From: Chloroflexota bacterium
GTDB lineage: Bacteria; Chloroflexota; Anaerolineae; Aggregatilineales; Aggregatilineaceae
DNA: 64,000 nucleotides
Direction of reading: 5' to 3'
Assembly (NCBI GenBank): GCA_012729765.1
Contig: JAAYCM010000094.1
Span: 1-64,000 of the forward strand
Positions within the stretch are counted from its first letter, which is position 1. Each line of letters opens with the position of its first letter. The position numbers and the translations under genes were made by a program. A model generated the notes under the pieces. It saw only the letters and a program-made list of their open reading frames with translations, did no database searches and had not been told where the DNA came from. This document shows, in pieces, positions 20,885-29,740 of this stretch.

Positions 20885-21673
20885 TCACTCGCCGGGAATC
20901 TCTTCCTCAGTGATCTGCACCTGCACGCGATAGCGCTTGCCGTCACAGTCATAATAGGCGGCCTCGGCGATCGCGTTAGTCGTCAGCGCGCGCAGCCGCC
21001 GCAGCAGCTCGCCCGGTGAGACCGGCGTGTCGAGATCGAGGCGCTGAACCGACTCCTGGAATAACTCCTGGCGCTTGTGTTCGGTCCCCACCAGCCCGTC
21101 CTGGGGCTGCCGCCGGTAGCTGCCCGCCGCAATCTGCGGCCATGCTTCCTGAAATGTCTCCAACTCCAGGCGCTTGAGGCGGTGATAGAGGCTGTTAGCG
21201 GTGTCGCCGGGCGAGACTTCCAGACACTTTTGGTGCACGATGTCGCCGGTATCGACGCCCGCGTCCATAAAGTGCAGGGTCGCACCAATCGGCGTGCCTT
21301 CCAGAATCGCCCAGATCGGCGTGTGCCAGCCCCGGTTATAGGGCAGCAGGGCCGGGTGCAGATTCAGGACGCCGAAGCGCGGAATCTGGAGCACGGCTTC
21401 CGGGACGATATAAGGAAAATGGATGCCGATCACATAGTCGAGGTCCAGGCCGCGCAGCAGCTCGAGTCCCGGCGGCTCGCGGAACGCTTTCCCGCACAGA
21501 ATGTGTGTTTCGTCCAGAAACGGGCACATATTGACCAGGATGCTGTCGTGCGTCGCACGGCCCGAGTCCGAGACCAGCAGCGCCAGCGGGCGCACGCCCT
21601 GGTTCAACAGATATTCCAGCACCCAAACACTGATATCCCGATCGCCGGCATAGGCGATTCGCGGCTCCGACAT
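20885..21673 (-). CDS. Formyltransferase-family protein (probable sugar N-formyltransferase)
   Basis: A 262-residue protein of the methionyl-tRNA/purine formyltransferase fold. The catalytic set is present: LNLHPALLPYNRG (Asn and His) and GVDTGDI (Asp) for N10-formyl-THF transfer. It is shorter than Fmt and sits in a glycan locus with a DegT aminotransferase, so N-formylation of an amino sugar nucleotide is likely. The frame opens at a TTG (21697), but the ATG at 21673 is preferred because a run of six G (minus strand, 21682-21687) lies 8 nt upstream as ribosome site. It converges on the alpha/alpha gene with 10 bp between stops. Confidence 0.85.
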   Translation of the reverse strand: MSEPRIAYAGDRDISVWVLEYLLNQGVRPLALLVSDSGRATHDSILVNMCPFLDETHILCGKAFREPPGLELLRGLDLDYVIGIHFPYIVPEAVLQIPRFGVLNLHPALLPYNRGWHTPIWAILEGTPIGATLHFMDAGVDTGDIVHQKCLEVSPGDTANSLYHRLKRLELETFQEAWPQIAAGSYRRQPQDGLVGTEHKRQELFQESVQRLDLDTPVSPGELLRRLRALTTNAIAEAAYYDCDGKRYRVQVQITEEEIPGE

Positions 21674-21828
21674 ATTGATTTCCCCCCTCTGGTACAAGCG
21701 TCGATGGCTCAGGGATCGTGATACTCACATTATATAACGAGATTCTGCCGGGTTAAGGGAAATGATTTCTAAGAAAGTATAGTGGTGCTATCGCTCAAAA
21801 TTAGCCGGCTGGTTATAGGACTAAATAC

Positions 21829-21862
21829 AAAAAGCCCCATCCGGCATGAAACCGGACGGGGT
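21829..21862 (-). terminator. Terminator after the HAD gene
   Basis: The minus strand has a GC stem (21852-21861 with 21834-21844, one mismatch) followed by TTTTTGTAT. It lies 40 bp past the HAD stop and ends the PglC/ATP-grasp/HAD transcript. Confidence 0.75.
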
Positions 21863-21902
21863 GCAGATCAGGTCAATCCAAGGTGTGCGAGGGCTACGTA
21901 AT

Positions 21903-22601
21903 CTAGGCGCTGTTTTCCAGCCGGATGAGGATATTTTCGAAAGCCGCCAGCGAGGGGATCGACCAGTCGGGTTCGTGCTCGTCGGTCGGCGGCTCCAGGT
22001 GCGTGTACTCGCCGTGCGCCCGCCGGCACCAGACCGTCGTCAGCCCGGCCCGCCGCGCCCCCAGAAAATCTTTAGTGGGGTTATCGGCCACATACATCGC
22101 CCGGCGCGGCTCGACGCGGAGCATCTGCGCCACACGCACGAACGGGAAGATGCTCGGCTTCCAGGCTTCGCGGCCCCATTCATCCGAAAACACCACCGCG
22201 TCGAAATAGTCCGCCAGTCGGAGCGCGGCGAACTTCTGGCGCTGCACATCCAGATAGCCGTCGCTGACCAGTCCGATCCGGTAGTGCGGGCGCAGGGCGG
22301 CCAGCAGCGCTGGGACTTCGGGAAACGGCGTCAGTACCGGGATATGGGTGCGGTACACCTGGACCAGCTCCTCGATCCAGCCATCCGCCGGGACGCCGTG
22401 CGCCGCCAGCCAGCGGTTGAAGGTATCGCCGCGCACTCCTTGTTCAAACATCCTGCGCAGCTCAGCATACCCCTGCCCCGCCGGGATGCCCAGCCGGGAA
22501 TCGGCCCAATGTGCAACAGCGCGAAACCCGCTCAGCGCATAGTCGCGCTCCGGATAGAGGGTATCGTCCAGATCAAAGACGATGGCTTGCCATCTGTTCA
22601 C
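21903..22601 (-). CDS. HAD-family hydrolase
   Basis: A 232-residue phosphatase-like protein. The HAD motifs are present: FDLDDTLYP (nucleophile Asp near residue 10), VSDGY, the Lys in EAWKPSIF, and YVADNPTKDFLGAR (motif IV, with Asn in place of the second Asp often seen). The preferred start is the GTG at 22601, preceded by GAGGA at 5-nt spacing; ATG 22631 would extend it further into the upstream gene. With GTG the overlap with the ATP-grasp gene is 29 bp, implying translational coupling. Substrate unknown; a phospho-sugar or phospho-amino acid made with the ATP-grasp enzyme is a reasonable guess. Confidence 0.85.
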   Translation of the reverse strand: MNRWQAIVFDLDDTLYPERDYALSGFRAVAHWADSRLGIPAGQGYAELRRMFEQGVRGDTFNRWLAAHGVPADGWIEELVQVYRTHIPVLTPFPEVPALLAALRPHYRIGLVSDGYLDVQRQKFAALRLADYFDAVVFSDEWGREAWKPSIFPFVRVAQMLRVEPRRAMYVADNPTKDFLGARRAGLTTVWCRRAHGEYTHLEPPTDEHEPDWSIPSLAAFENILIRLENSA

Positions 22602-23583
22602 GTTCGTCCTCGGTAAAAAAGTGCGATTCATCAAAGCGAGTCATATAGAGGCCAGTTTGATAACTGCCCACCGGCGGAATCTCGACCGGAATGCCGGCAG
22701 CGCGGGCCAGCAGCCAGCGCGGCGAGTCAACGCCGGCGGCGATGCCGAGCGGCAAACCCCCGCCCAGGCGCGCGTTGATCTCGGTGAAGTAGGGCACGTC
22801 GTCGCGCAGAATACACTGCACCGTGATCGGGCCAACGGTGGGTAGCGCTTGTGCAATCTTCACGCAGCCCTCGATCACCGCCGGGTGATGCACCGTAACG
22901 CCTTTGGAAACCTCGCCCCAGCGCACCTCGATCCGCTGGCGTGACACGACGCCAAGCACTTCACCGTCCAGATCACAGATCACATCGCTGGTGATCTCCG
23001 GTCCGGTGAGAAATTCCTGGATGATCGGGCTGGGAACATAGTCCTTGAAGAAGCGCAGTTGGGCGGCGTCCAGCGCAGGAAAGGCGTTTTTGGCCCCGCT
23101 GCCGCGCCGGGGCTTGATGAACAGCGGGTAGGACGCCTGATCCGGATCGCATTCATCCGGCAGCCACGACTGTGCCGTTGGCAGCCCCAGTTGTTCGAAA
23201 AACTGGTAGGTCAGCCATTTATCGCGGGTCACTTCGGCTGCTTCACTCGAAACGACTGCCAGCCGCGCCCCGGTTGCCTCGATCGCGGCGCGGTGCTGCG
23301 CCAGCAGCGGGATATCGGGATCGATCAGCGGGAAAATCAGCGACACCTGCTCGCGCCGGCAGACCTCGATGATCTGTGGGATGTAATCCGGCTGGTTGAA
23401 GCGCGGCACCAGATAGGGGCGATCCGCCAGCCGGAGTGCCGGAGCCAGCGGATCGATGTCTGTCGTGATAATCTTGCCTGGAAGTTCGAGAGCCTGGTAA
23501 GCCTGCCGGAAGACTCGAAGGAGTTCAACCCTGCGCCCGGCGCTGGTGAATAGGACGTTGACGGCGTTAGGATGCGAGTTCAA
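22573..23583 (-). CDS. ATP-grasp ligase, carbamoyl-phosphate-synthase-like
   Basis: A 336-residue ATP-grasp enzyme. The N-terminal Rossmann-like part begins NVLFTSAGRRVELL. The ATP-binding part has YPLFIKPRRGSGAKN near residue 150 and the metal site FTEINARLGGGLPLGIAAG near residue 265. Such enzymes join a carboxylate to an amine or thiol via an acyl-phosphate. In glycan loci they often attach amino acids to sugars, but the substrate is not evident. The start appears to be a TTG at 23583 overlapping the initiating transferase by 17 bp, and its end overlaps the HAD gene. Confidence 0.87.
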   Translation of the reverse strand: MNSHPNAVNVLFTSAGRRVELLRVFRQAYQALELPGKIITTDIDPLAPALRLADRPYLVPRFNQPDYIPQIIEVCRREQVSLIFPLIDPDIPLLAQHRAAIEATGARLAVVSSEAAEVTRDKWLTYQFFEQLGLPTAQSWLPDECDPDQASYPLFIKPRRGSGAKNAFPALDAAQLRFFKDYVPSPIIQEFLTGPEITSDVICDLDGEVLGVVSRQRIEVRWGEVSKGVTVHHPAVIEGCVKIAQALPTVGPITVQCILRDDVPYFTEINARLGGGLPLGIAAGVDSPRWLLARAAGIPVEIPPVGSYQTGLYMTRFDESHFFTEDEREQMASHRL

Positions 23584-24382
23584 GTTGTTCCGGTTCTCCC
23601 AGAAATTCTTCCGTCGTGACGTGGCCCGGCTGGCTGATGCCCTCGCGCTTGACGATCTTCCATACCGTCAGGAAGATGATTTTGATGTCGAGCAAGAGCG
23701 ACTGGTTCTCGGTATACCACACGTCCAGGTCAAATTTCTGCTTCCACGAGATGGCGTTACGGCCATTGATCTGCGCCCAGCCGGTGATGCCCGGCTTCGC
23801 GTTGTGGCGGCGCGCCTGAGCGGGAGAATAACGCCCGATGTACTGCATCAGCAGCGGACGCGGCCCGACCAGCGACATCTCGCCTTTCAACACGTTGAAC
23901 AGCTCCGGCAGCTCGTCCAGGCTGGTGCTGCGCAGGAACTGGCCGAAGGCGGTCATACGGTCAGCATCCGGCAGCAGATTGCCGTTGGCATCGCGGGCGT
24001 TGGTCATCGTGCGAAACTTGTACATGGTGAACGGTCTGGCATAGAGGCCGGGGCGTGTCTGGCGGAACAGCACCGGCGAGCCGATCTTGACCCGGACCAG
24101 CGCAGTGACCAGCAGCATCACCGGCGCGAGCACGATCAGCGCTACCGCAGCCACCACAATATCAAAGGTGCGCTTCAGGATGCGCTGCGCGGCCTGCTGG
24201 CTGGTGCGCGTCTTGGGCGCGAGGAACGGATACTGGCGATCGCCCAGGCGCAGTTCCAGGACCGAGACCGACCGATGGGTGGAGAGGCGCACCAGCATGA
24301 CGATCAACGCTACCAGCGCAGCCGAAACGGCGACGCTTCCCCAGATGTGTAGCATATTCTTCGTCTTCTGTGGCTGCTGCAT
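23567..24382 (-). CDS. PglC/WcaJ-type polyprenyl-phosphate sugar-1-phosphate transferase
   Basis: A 271-residue initiating phosphoglycosyltransferase. An extra N-terminal helix lies at about 12-32. The re-entrant membrane helix follows (KRTFDIVVAAVALIVLAPVM, near 68-88) with the Arg-rich start, then the catalytic globule with KFRTM, TSLDELPELFNVLKG (Asp-Glu pair), SLVGPRPL and KPGITGWAQINGRN. It loads the first sugar phosphate onto undecaprenyl phosphate at the membrane. It is the only initiating transferase in the window. It leads the small minus-strand group PglC/ATP-grasp/HAD, separated from the triple glycosyltransferase by a hairpin. Confidence 0.93.
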   Translation of the reverse strand: MQQPQKTKNMLHIWGSVAVSAALVALIVMLVRLSTHRSVSVLELRLGDRQYPFLAPKTRTSQQAAQRILKRTFDIVVAAVALIVLAPVMLLVTALVRVKIGSPVLFRQTRPGLYARPFTMYKFRTMTNARDANGNLLPDADRMTAFGQFLRSTSLDELPELFNVLKGEMSLVGPRPLLMQYIGRYSPAQARRHNAKPGITGWAQINGRNAISWKQKFDLDVWYTENQSLLLDIKIIFLTVWKIVKREGISQPGHVTTEEFLGEPEQLELAS

Positions 24383-24524
24383 GGTTTAACTCCCTATCCC
24401 TTCGTTTGCCTCTTAGGTCCTATCATAAAATGCCCGCCTTTCACTGCCATAAAGGTACGCCAGGACCAACTTACAATCAACTAAAACCTGATAAAAAACC
24501 CGTAAAATTTGTGCATAAAAGGCA

Positions 24525-24559
24525 TAGCCACCCCATTACAGTATGGAGTGGCTATTTTT
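24525..24559. terminator. Terminator-like hairpin upstream of the PglC-like gene
   Basis: TAGCCAC (24525-24531) pairs with GTGGCTA (24548-24554), with further CCA/TGG pairing inside. On the plus strand TTTTT follows; on the minus strand the tail is GCCTTTTATG. It may end the triple-GT transcript that stops at 24605. Confidence 0.55.
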
Positions 24560-24604
24560 GGCGTAAGGACGAAGGGTAAAACGTATGAGGGGTGGAGCGG
24601 AATG

Positions 24605-27600
24605 CTAGCGGGCAGCCGCCGCGCGCAGCACCTCCTCGAGCTGAAGCGCCAGCTTCTCGCGCGCGAACTGCTCTTCGGCCAGCCGCCGGGCTGCCTTCCC
24701 CGCCGACTCCAGCCAGACGGGATTATGCAGCGCCTCGACGAGCTGGCGGGCGGCACAGTCCGTATCGCGCGCGTCGAGCACGATCCCGGCCCCGGCCTCG
24801 CGGATCACGTCGGCCTGCCAGCCCTGGTAATTGAGCGCGACCGGCGTCCCAGAGGCGAGCGCATCGAAGAATTTGTTGGCCGAGTTGGTCCACATCACCG
24901 GGTTATCGACGAAGATCGAGGTTGCGATCGTCGCTGCTGAGAGCACGGATGGCATCTCCTGGCGCGGGATCGAGGGCAGAATCCAGAGATTCGTGCCCAG
25001 CACGCCCAGATCCTCGGCCAGCGTGTGCAGCCTGGCTTCCTCGCTGCCCCGCCCCACCAGCAGGAACGCGACGCGCTCATCCAGCTTGCGCATTGCTGCC
25101 GCCATGCGAATCAGGTACGACAGATCGTTGACCGCGCCGAACGCCCCGGCATAGACTACCAGCGGGCGGTCGCCGATCTCCGGGTGCTGGGCGCGAAACG
25201 CCTGCCCGGTTTCGGGCGGCACCCCAAACAGGTCGAGGTCGCTGGCGTTGGGGATCACGGTCACTTTGTCGGGCGATGTACCGGCCCGCACCACACCCTC
25301 TTTCATGCCGGGCGAGAGCGCGACCACGTGCGCCGCGTTGCGGTAGGTGACGCGCTCCAGCCACTTTGCCACTTTGACCAGCAGCGGCTGGCGCAGCGCG
25401 CCGATCCCGATCGGCACTTCCGGCCAGAGATCGCGCACCTCGAACACAAACGGCTTGCGGTTGATCTTCGAGGCGATCATAGCCGGTACGGCGATGGTGA
25501 GCGGGGTCGAGGTGGCGAAGATGACATCGGCCTTGCGCTGGCGCAGCGCCACTCCCGCCGCCAGCAGCATAAACCAGCCGAAGGATACCATCCGGCGCAG
25601 ATAGCTCATGTTCTGGCCGTAAAACACGTTGAGCGCCAGCACGCGGATACCGTGCAGATTGTGCTCATCGACCAGCTTGCCCGGCTGGTGCTCCAACCCG
25701 GAGCGATCATAGCGCCCGGCCAGCATGGTGATCTGGTGGCCCTCTTTTTGCAACAGGCGCGAGAACTCATACGAGCGTGTACCCGCCGTGCCCTGGCGGG
25801 TGGTGAAATGTTGGTGCAGATACAGAATACGCATTGTGTCAGTATCCACCTGTGTCGAGCGCGATGGTCGGGTCTGCGCCTCGCGCCACAGCTCCAAAAC
25901 CCGCCGGGCGTTCTTCTCCCGGTTGAAGCGCTCCAGGACAACCTCGCGCCCGCGCTGCCCCATCGCGCGGGCCTCGTCGGGATGCTCGATCATCCACTGG
26001 ATCGCGTCGGCCAGCTTCACGCTGTCGGCGGGCGGGACCAGCAGGCCGGTCACGCCATCCTCGATGATCTCCGGGCTGCCGGTCGTGCGCGTGGAAACCG
26101 TTGGCAGCTCGACGGCCAGTGCTTCGAGCAAGACGGTCGGCAGGCTCTCATAGGTGCCCCGAATCGGGGCTGACGACACCGCGAACACATCCGCGCGGCG
26201 GTAATGGTCGGCCAAGTGTTCCTGGAGTACCGCGCCGTGCAGCGTGATATGCTCATTGAGGCCGAGCGACTCTACCTGCCGCTGCAAGTCAGCGCGGATC
26301 TGCCCGTCGCCGACGATGTCCAGCCGCACATTCACCCCGCGCTGGCGCAGCAGGTGGATCGCCCGAATCAGGTGATCGTAGCCCTTGACCGGCTCCAGGC
26401 GCGACACGGCCAGCACGCGCCAGGGTTCGCCCTCATGGTGGGCGCGCTGGCCGGCCCCGTCCGCCTTGAACTGCTCGGTGTTGATGCCGTTATAGACGAC
26501 GTGCAGGTTCGCGCCCGCGATCGAGGGCCAGCGCTCGTGTAGATGGCGATAGTTGAAGTTTGAGATCGTCACGCCGACCGCCGCCCGCTTGATCTTCAGC
26601 GGGATCGAGCCGTTGACCGTGCGCGGCGCAGTCGAGGTAATGTCGAAGGCATGCGCGGTGTAGGAATAGGGCACGCCGCTCACCTCAGCCGCGATCATGG
26701 CAACGGTGGTCGGGCTGGTCAGGAAGTGGGCGTGAATCTGATCGATCCCGTTCTCGACGCACCACTGCCCCAGGTACAGCCCCTTGGGGATCGCCATCAG
26801 CAGCTTGGGCGGCAGCCAGGGCGACTTGAGATGGCCGGGGACCAGCCGCGCAATCAGGCCGAGTACCTGTGGACGGCGCGCCAGCCCCTTGGCCGTCATC
26901 AGCCATGTTTTGGGCGAACGCCAGTTGGGCCGCACGATCTTCGAGAGGAACGGCTTTTCCAGCTCGTGCGGCGTGTGCCCGGCGGGAGTCTTCCACACCG
27001 GCGCGACCGAGACATCAACGCCCGCACTCGCGATTACAGCCATCTCATTGGCCGTAAAGGTCGTGCTGAGCCAGGGGAAGCGCGAGACGAGGTAGAGCAC
27101 GCGCCGGGGTTTGGGCAGATCGGGGTTCGACTGCGGTGAGACAGGGCGTTCCCGCCGCTCCAGTTTGGCCGCCATCTGGTCATAGACCTCGGCATAGCGG
27201 CGGACCATGACCTGCACGTCGAATTCCTGATCGGCCCGCTCGCGCCCACGCTGGCCCATCTGCTGGCGCAGCGCCGGATCATCGGCCAGTTGGATCACGC
27301 CGCGTGCCAGCCCGGCGACATCACCCACCGGCACGACATAGCCAGTCTGCTCGTGCAGCACGACATAGCCGCAGTCGCCTACGTCGGTCACGACGCACGG
27401 CAGCCCGGCGGCCATTGCCTCGATGATCGAGATCGGCAGGCCCTCGCTGCGCGAGTTGAGCATGAAGATATCCATGAATTGCAGCAGCCGGGGGACGTCG
27501 TGCCGCTCGCCCGCCAGCCAGACGGTATCGCCCACGCCGAGCATATCGATCAACTGTCGCAGATCGCCTTCCAGCGGGCCGCTGCCGATCAGGGCGAAGC

Positions 27601-28270
27601 GTACATCGGGGTGCGTCTCGCGCACGCGTGCCGCAGTCTGGATGAACGTCTCTGGACTTTTCGCCTCGGTCAGATGCCCGACCGTGCCAACGATCAGCTT
27701 GCCGCGCCACTCGTCGGGCCAGGGCCAGTCACCCTCTCGCAGGGCCGGATCGTGGAAGCGCGCGGTATTGATCCCGCTGGGGATCACACACGACTGGGCT
27801 TCCGTCGCCAGCCGGTGCCCGACCAGATATTCGTGGGCCGAATAGGATGTGGACACGATCGCGTCGACGCGGCGGTTGAGCAGGGGCATCAGCCGGCGAA
27901 ACCAGCCCGGATAGTAGGTCGGATGGCTGCGCTGCTCGGCCAGCACGGGATTCTTATATCCGGCCAGGATCATGCCCAGTCGCGGATACAGCGCGGTTCG
28001 CCCATCCAGCGCGATATGGATCAGGTCCGGCTGGATTTTGCGGATCACCTGGGCAGTCTGCCACAGCCGCCGCAGCTCCAGATGGCCCTCGCGCTTTAGC
28101 TCGATCACCGGGATGCCTTTTTCGCGCAGCGGCCCGGCCCAATAGCCGCCATGCGCCAGCGACAGCACGATTGCGTTGAAGTCGGAATGGGCCAGCAGCT
28201 CGTGAAGCTGCTGTTCGGCCCCGCCCCGGTTGAGCTGGCCGATGATATACAGAATGGTGGGCTTAGTCAT
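24605..28270 (-). CDS. Triple GT4 glycosyltransferase fusion
   Basis: One uninterrupted 1221-residue frame holding three complete GT-B/GT4 enzymes. Unit 1 (about 1-385) has LNRGGAEQQLHELL and the donor site SRSEGLPISIIEAMAAGLP. Unit 2 (about 387-805) has HFLTSPTTVAMIAAEV, VSRLEPVKGYDHLIRAI and YESLPTVLLEALAVELP. Unit 3 (about 813-1221) is WbuB-like, with HQHFTTRQGTAGTRSYEF and NSANKFFDALASGTPV. The start is set at ATG 28270, which shares 8 bp (ATGACTAA) with the upstream stop; the frame extends to 28351 but would overlap more. An in-frame ATG at 25834 preceded by AGGTGG could also give unit 3 separately. It presumably adds three successive sugars. Confidence 0.9.
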   Translation of the reverse strand: MTKPTILYIIGQLNRGGAEQQLHELLAHSDFNAIVLSLAHGGYWAGPLREKGIPVIELKREGHLELRRLWQTAQVIRKIQPDLIHIALDGRTALYPRLGMILAGYKNPVLAEQRSHPTYYPGWFRRLMPLLNRRVDAIVSTSYSAHEYLVGHRLATEAQSCVIPSGINTARFHDPALREGDWPWPDEWRGKLIVGTVGHLTEAKSPETFIQTAARVRETHPDVRFALIGSGPLEGDLRQLIDMLGVGDTVWLAGERHDVPRLLQFMDIFMLNSRSEGLPISIIEAMAAGLPCVVTDVGDCGYVVLHEQTGYVVPVGDVAGLARGVIQLADDPALRQQMGQRGRERADQEFDVQVMVRRYAEVYDQMAAKLERRERPVSPQSNPDLPKPRRVLYLVSRFPWLSTTFTANEMAVIASAGVDVSVAPVWKTPAGHTPHELEKPFLSKIVRPNWRSPKTWLMTAKGLARRPQVLGLIARLVPGHLKSPWLPPKLLMAIPKGLYLGQWCVENGIDQIHAHFLTSPTTVAMIAAEVSGVPYSYTAHAFDITSTAPRTVNGSIPLKIKRAAVGVTISNFNYRHLHERWPSIAGANLHVVYNGINTEQFKADGAGQRAHHEGEPWRVLAVSRLEPVKGYDHLIRAIHLLRQRGVNVRLDIVGDGQIRADLQRQVESLGLNEHITLHGAVLQEHLADHYRRADVFAVSSAPIRGTYESLPTVLLEALAVELPTVSTRTTGSPEIIEDGVTGLLVPPADSVKLADAIQWMIEHPDEARAMGQRGREVVLERFNREKNARRVLELWREAQTRPSRSTQVDTDTMRILYLHQHFTTRQGTAGTRSYEFSRLLQKEGHQITMLAGRYDRSGLEHQPGKLVDEHNLHGIRVLALNVFYGQNMSYLRRMVSFGWFMLLAAGVALRQRKADVIFATSTPLTIAVPAMIASKINRKPFVFEVRDLWPEVPIGIGALRQPLLVKVAKWLERVTYRNAAHVVALSPGMKEGVVRAGTSPDKVTVIPNASDLDLFGVPPETGQAFRAQHPEIGDRPLVVYAGAFGAVNDLSYLIRMAAAMRKLDERVAFLLVGRGSEEARLHTLAEDLGVLGTNLWILPSIPRQEMPSVLSAATIATSIFVDNPVMWTNSANKFFDALASGTPVALNYQGWQADVIREAGAGIVLDARDTDCAARQLVEALHNPVWLESAGKAARRLAEEQFAREKLALQLEEVLRAAAAR

Positions 28271-29696
28271 ATGCTGCCCCCTCTGCCTGCGCGGCTGGAT
28301 CGCGGCGCTTGTAGGCCAGATAGCCCTGGTAAATAGCGACGCTGACGCCACCCATCATCCACAGGAGTTTGTCATAGTGCATCGTGCTGGCGGTATACCC
28401 CTTGAACAGGAACAGCAGCATTCCGATCAGCCAGATCGTGGCCAGCGCCGAATAGGGGTCGGTGCGGCCCCACATCGTACGCAGCAGGTCGCGCAGGCCG
28501 AACGCGATCCAGCCCATGAACAGCAGGAAACCGATCAGGCCGTTCTCTGCCAGCAGCGTGACATAGAGATTGTGGGGGACCTGCGCGGGCGGCGCTTTGC
28601 CCCGCACGACGATGCCTTCCATATAGCTTCGGCTGACGGACCGGAACTGATCGACGCCAACGCCCGTTGCCGGGTGATCCTTCCAGACTTCCCAGGCAAT
28701 ATTGATGAGGCGCTGGCGGCTGCCGAAGTTGGTGTCGTCGCTGATATCTTCGGTGAAGATAGTTTCGTACATGATGTCAAAGTAGCTGTCGGGGATGACG
28801 TATTGCACGGCGATGATCAGCGAGAAGGCCGGGATGATGATCGCGCGGGCGCGACGTTTGCCGCCCGATAGCCAGAATCCGGCCAGCAGGACCAGCGCCA
28901 GAACGAAGGTCAGGAAGCCTGCGCGCGAAACCGTCCCCACGATGCCCATAATCAGGGCAATATAGATCAGGGGGAAGACCAGGTTGCCGAAACGAGTCCG
29001 CTGCTCGCGGTGGAAGTACGCGGCAAAGACGAAGCCCAGCGCCAGGTAGAGCGCCACGTCGTTTTCATCACCGCCCAGGCCTTCGCTGCGCACCAGTCCC
29101 GCGCTGACCGAGTACTCGTCCGCGATCTGCGCTTCTGAGAAGGCATAGAGTGCGGAGATGACGGCGGCAATAATGTAGAGCGCCATCACCAGTCGGAGAG
29201 CGCGCGGCGTCAACAGCTCGCTTGCCAGCCACAGCAGGATCAGCAGTTGGATGTAGGTAAACGTCCAGTTGTGCGAGCCATAGAACGAGGCGCGCGGAAA
29301 CGACACCAACTGCCAGACGAAAAAGCCCAGCGCCAGCGCATACTGCCACTGCAGCCCATGCTGGAAAAACTTGCCGCCGCGCAGCTTCTGGACCAAGTAG
29401 GCCAGCAGCGTCAGGCCGCCCAGCGCCGAGACGAGCGATGTCGCCATCGGTACACTCGGCAGCACACCCTGCAGCGGCAGGCTCATTGCCGTCACCGCCA
29501 GGCCGATCGCCGGATTGCGCAGGATCGAGAACGAGAGCACAATGCCGACTACGACGATCAGCAGCAGCATAGCTGCATCTTCACCGCCCCGCCCGATCCA
29601 CCAGCTCAGCGCAGCCGTGAGCAGCAGCAGCAGCGCGATCTGGAACGGTAGTGAAACCGCTTCCCGTATGCGTTGAACTGATGATTTCTGTACCAA
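28263..29696 (-). CDS. O-antigen ligase/polymerase-like membrane protein (Wzy/WaaL family)
   Basis: A 477-residue polytopic protein with about 11-12 hydrophobic helices. A large outer loop at about 330-390 (TNFGSRQRLINIAWEVWKDH then GVGVDQFRSV and PAQVPHNLYVTLLAENG) is typical of the Wzy_C/O-antigen ligase fold, including the conserved His of the PHN motif. It would polymerise repeat units or attach the glycan to a carrier. A TTG at 29696 with GGGGTG 5 nt upstream is the likely start. Its end overlaps the triple GT start by 8 bp. Confidence 0.88.
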   Translation of the reverse strand: MVQKSSVQRIREAVSLPFQIALLLLLTAALSWWIGRGGEDAAMLLLIVVVGIVLSFSILRNPAIGLAVTAMSLPLQGVLPSVPMATSLVSALGGLTLLAYLVQKLRGGKFFQHGLQWQYALALGFFVWQLVSFPRASFYGSHNWTFTYIQLLILLWLASELLTPRALRLVMALYIIAAVISALYAFSEAQIADEYSVSAGLVRSEGLGGDENDVALYLALGFVFAAYFHREQRTRFGNLVFPLIYIALIMGIVGTVSRAGFLTFVLALVLLAGFWLSGGKRRARAIIIPAFSLIIAVQYVIPDSYFDIMYETIFTEDISDDTNFGSRQRLINIAWEVWKDHPATGVGVDQFRSVSRSYMEGIVVRGKAPPAQVPHNLYVTLLAENGLIGFLLFMGWIAFGLRDLLRTMWGRTDPYSALATIWLIGMLLFLFKGYTASTMHYDKLLWMMGGVSVAIYQGYLAYKRRDPAAQAEGAAYD

Positions 29697-29740
29697 CTCA
29701 GCACCCCGCTCTTCCCGCTAACGTGTACGATACACGATCC

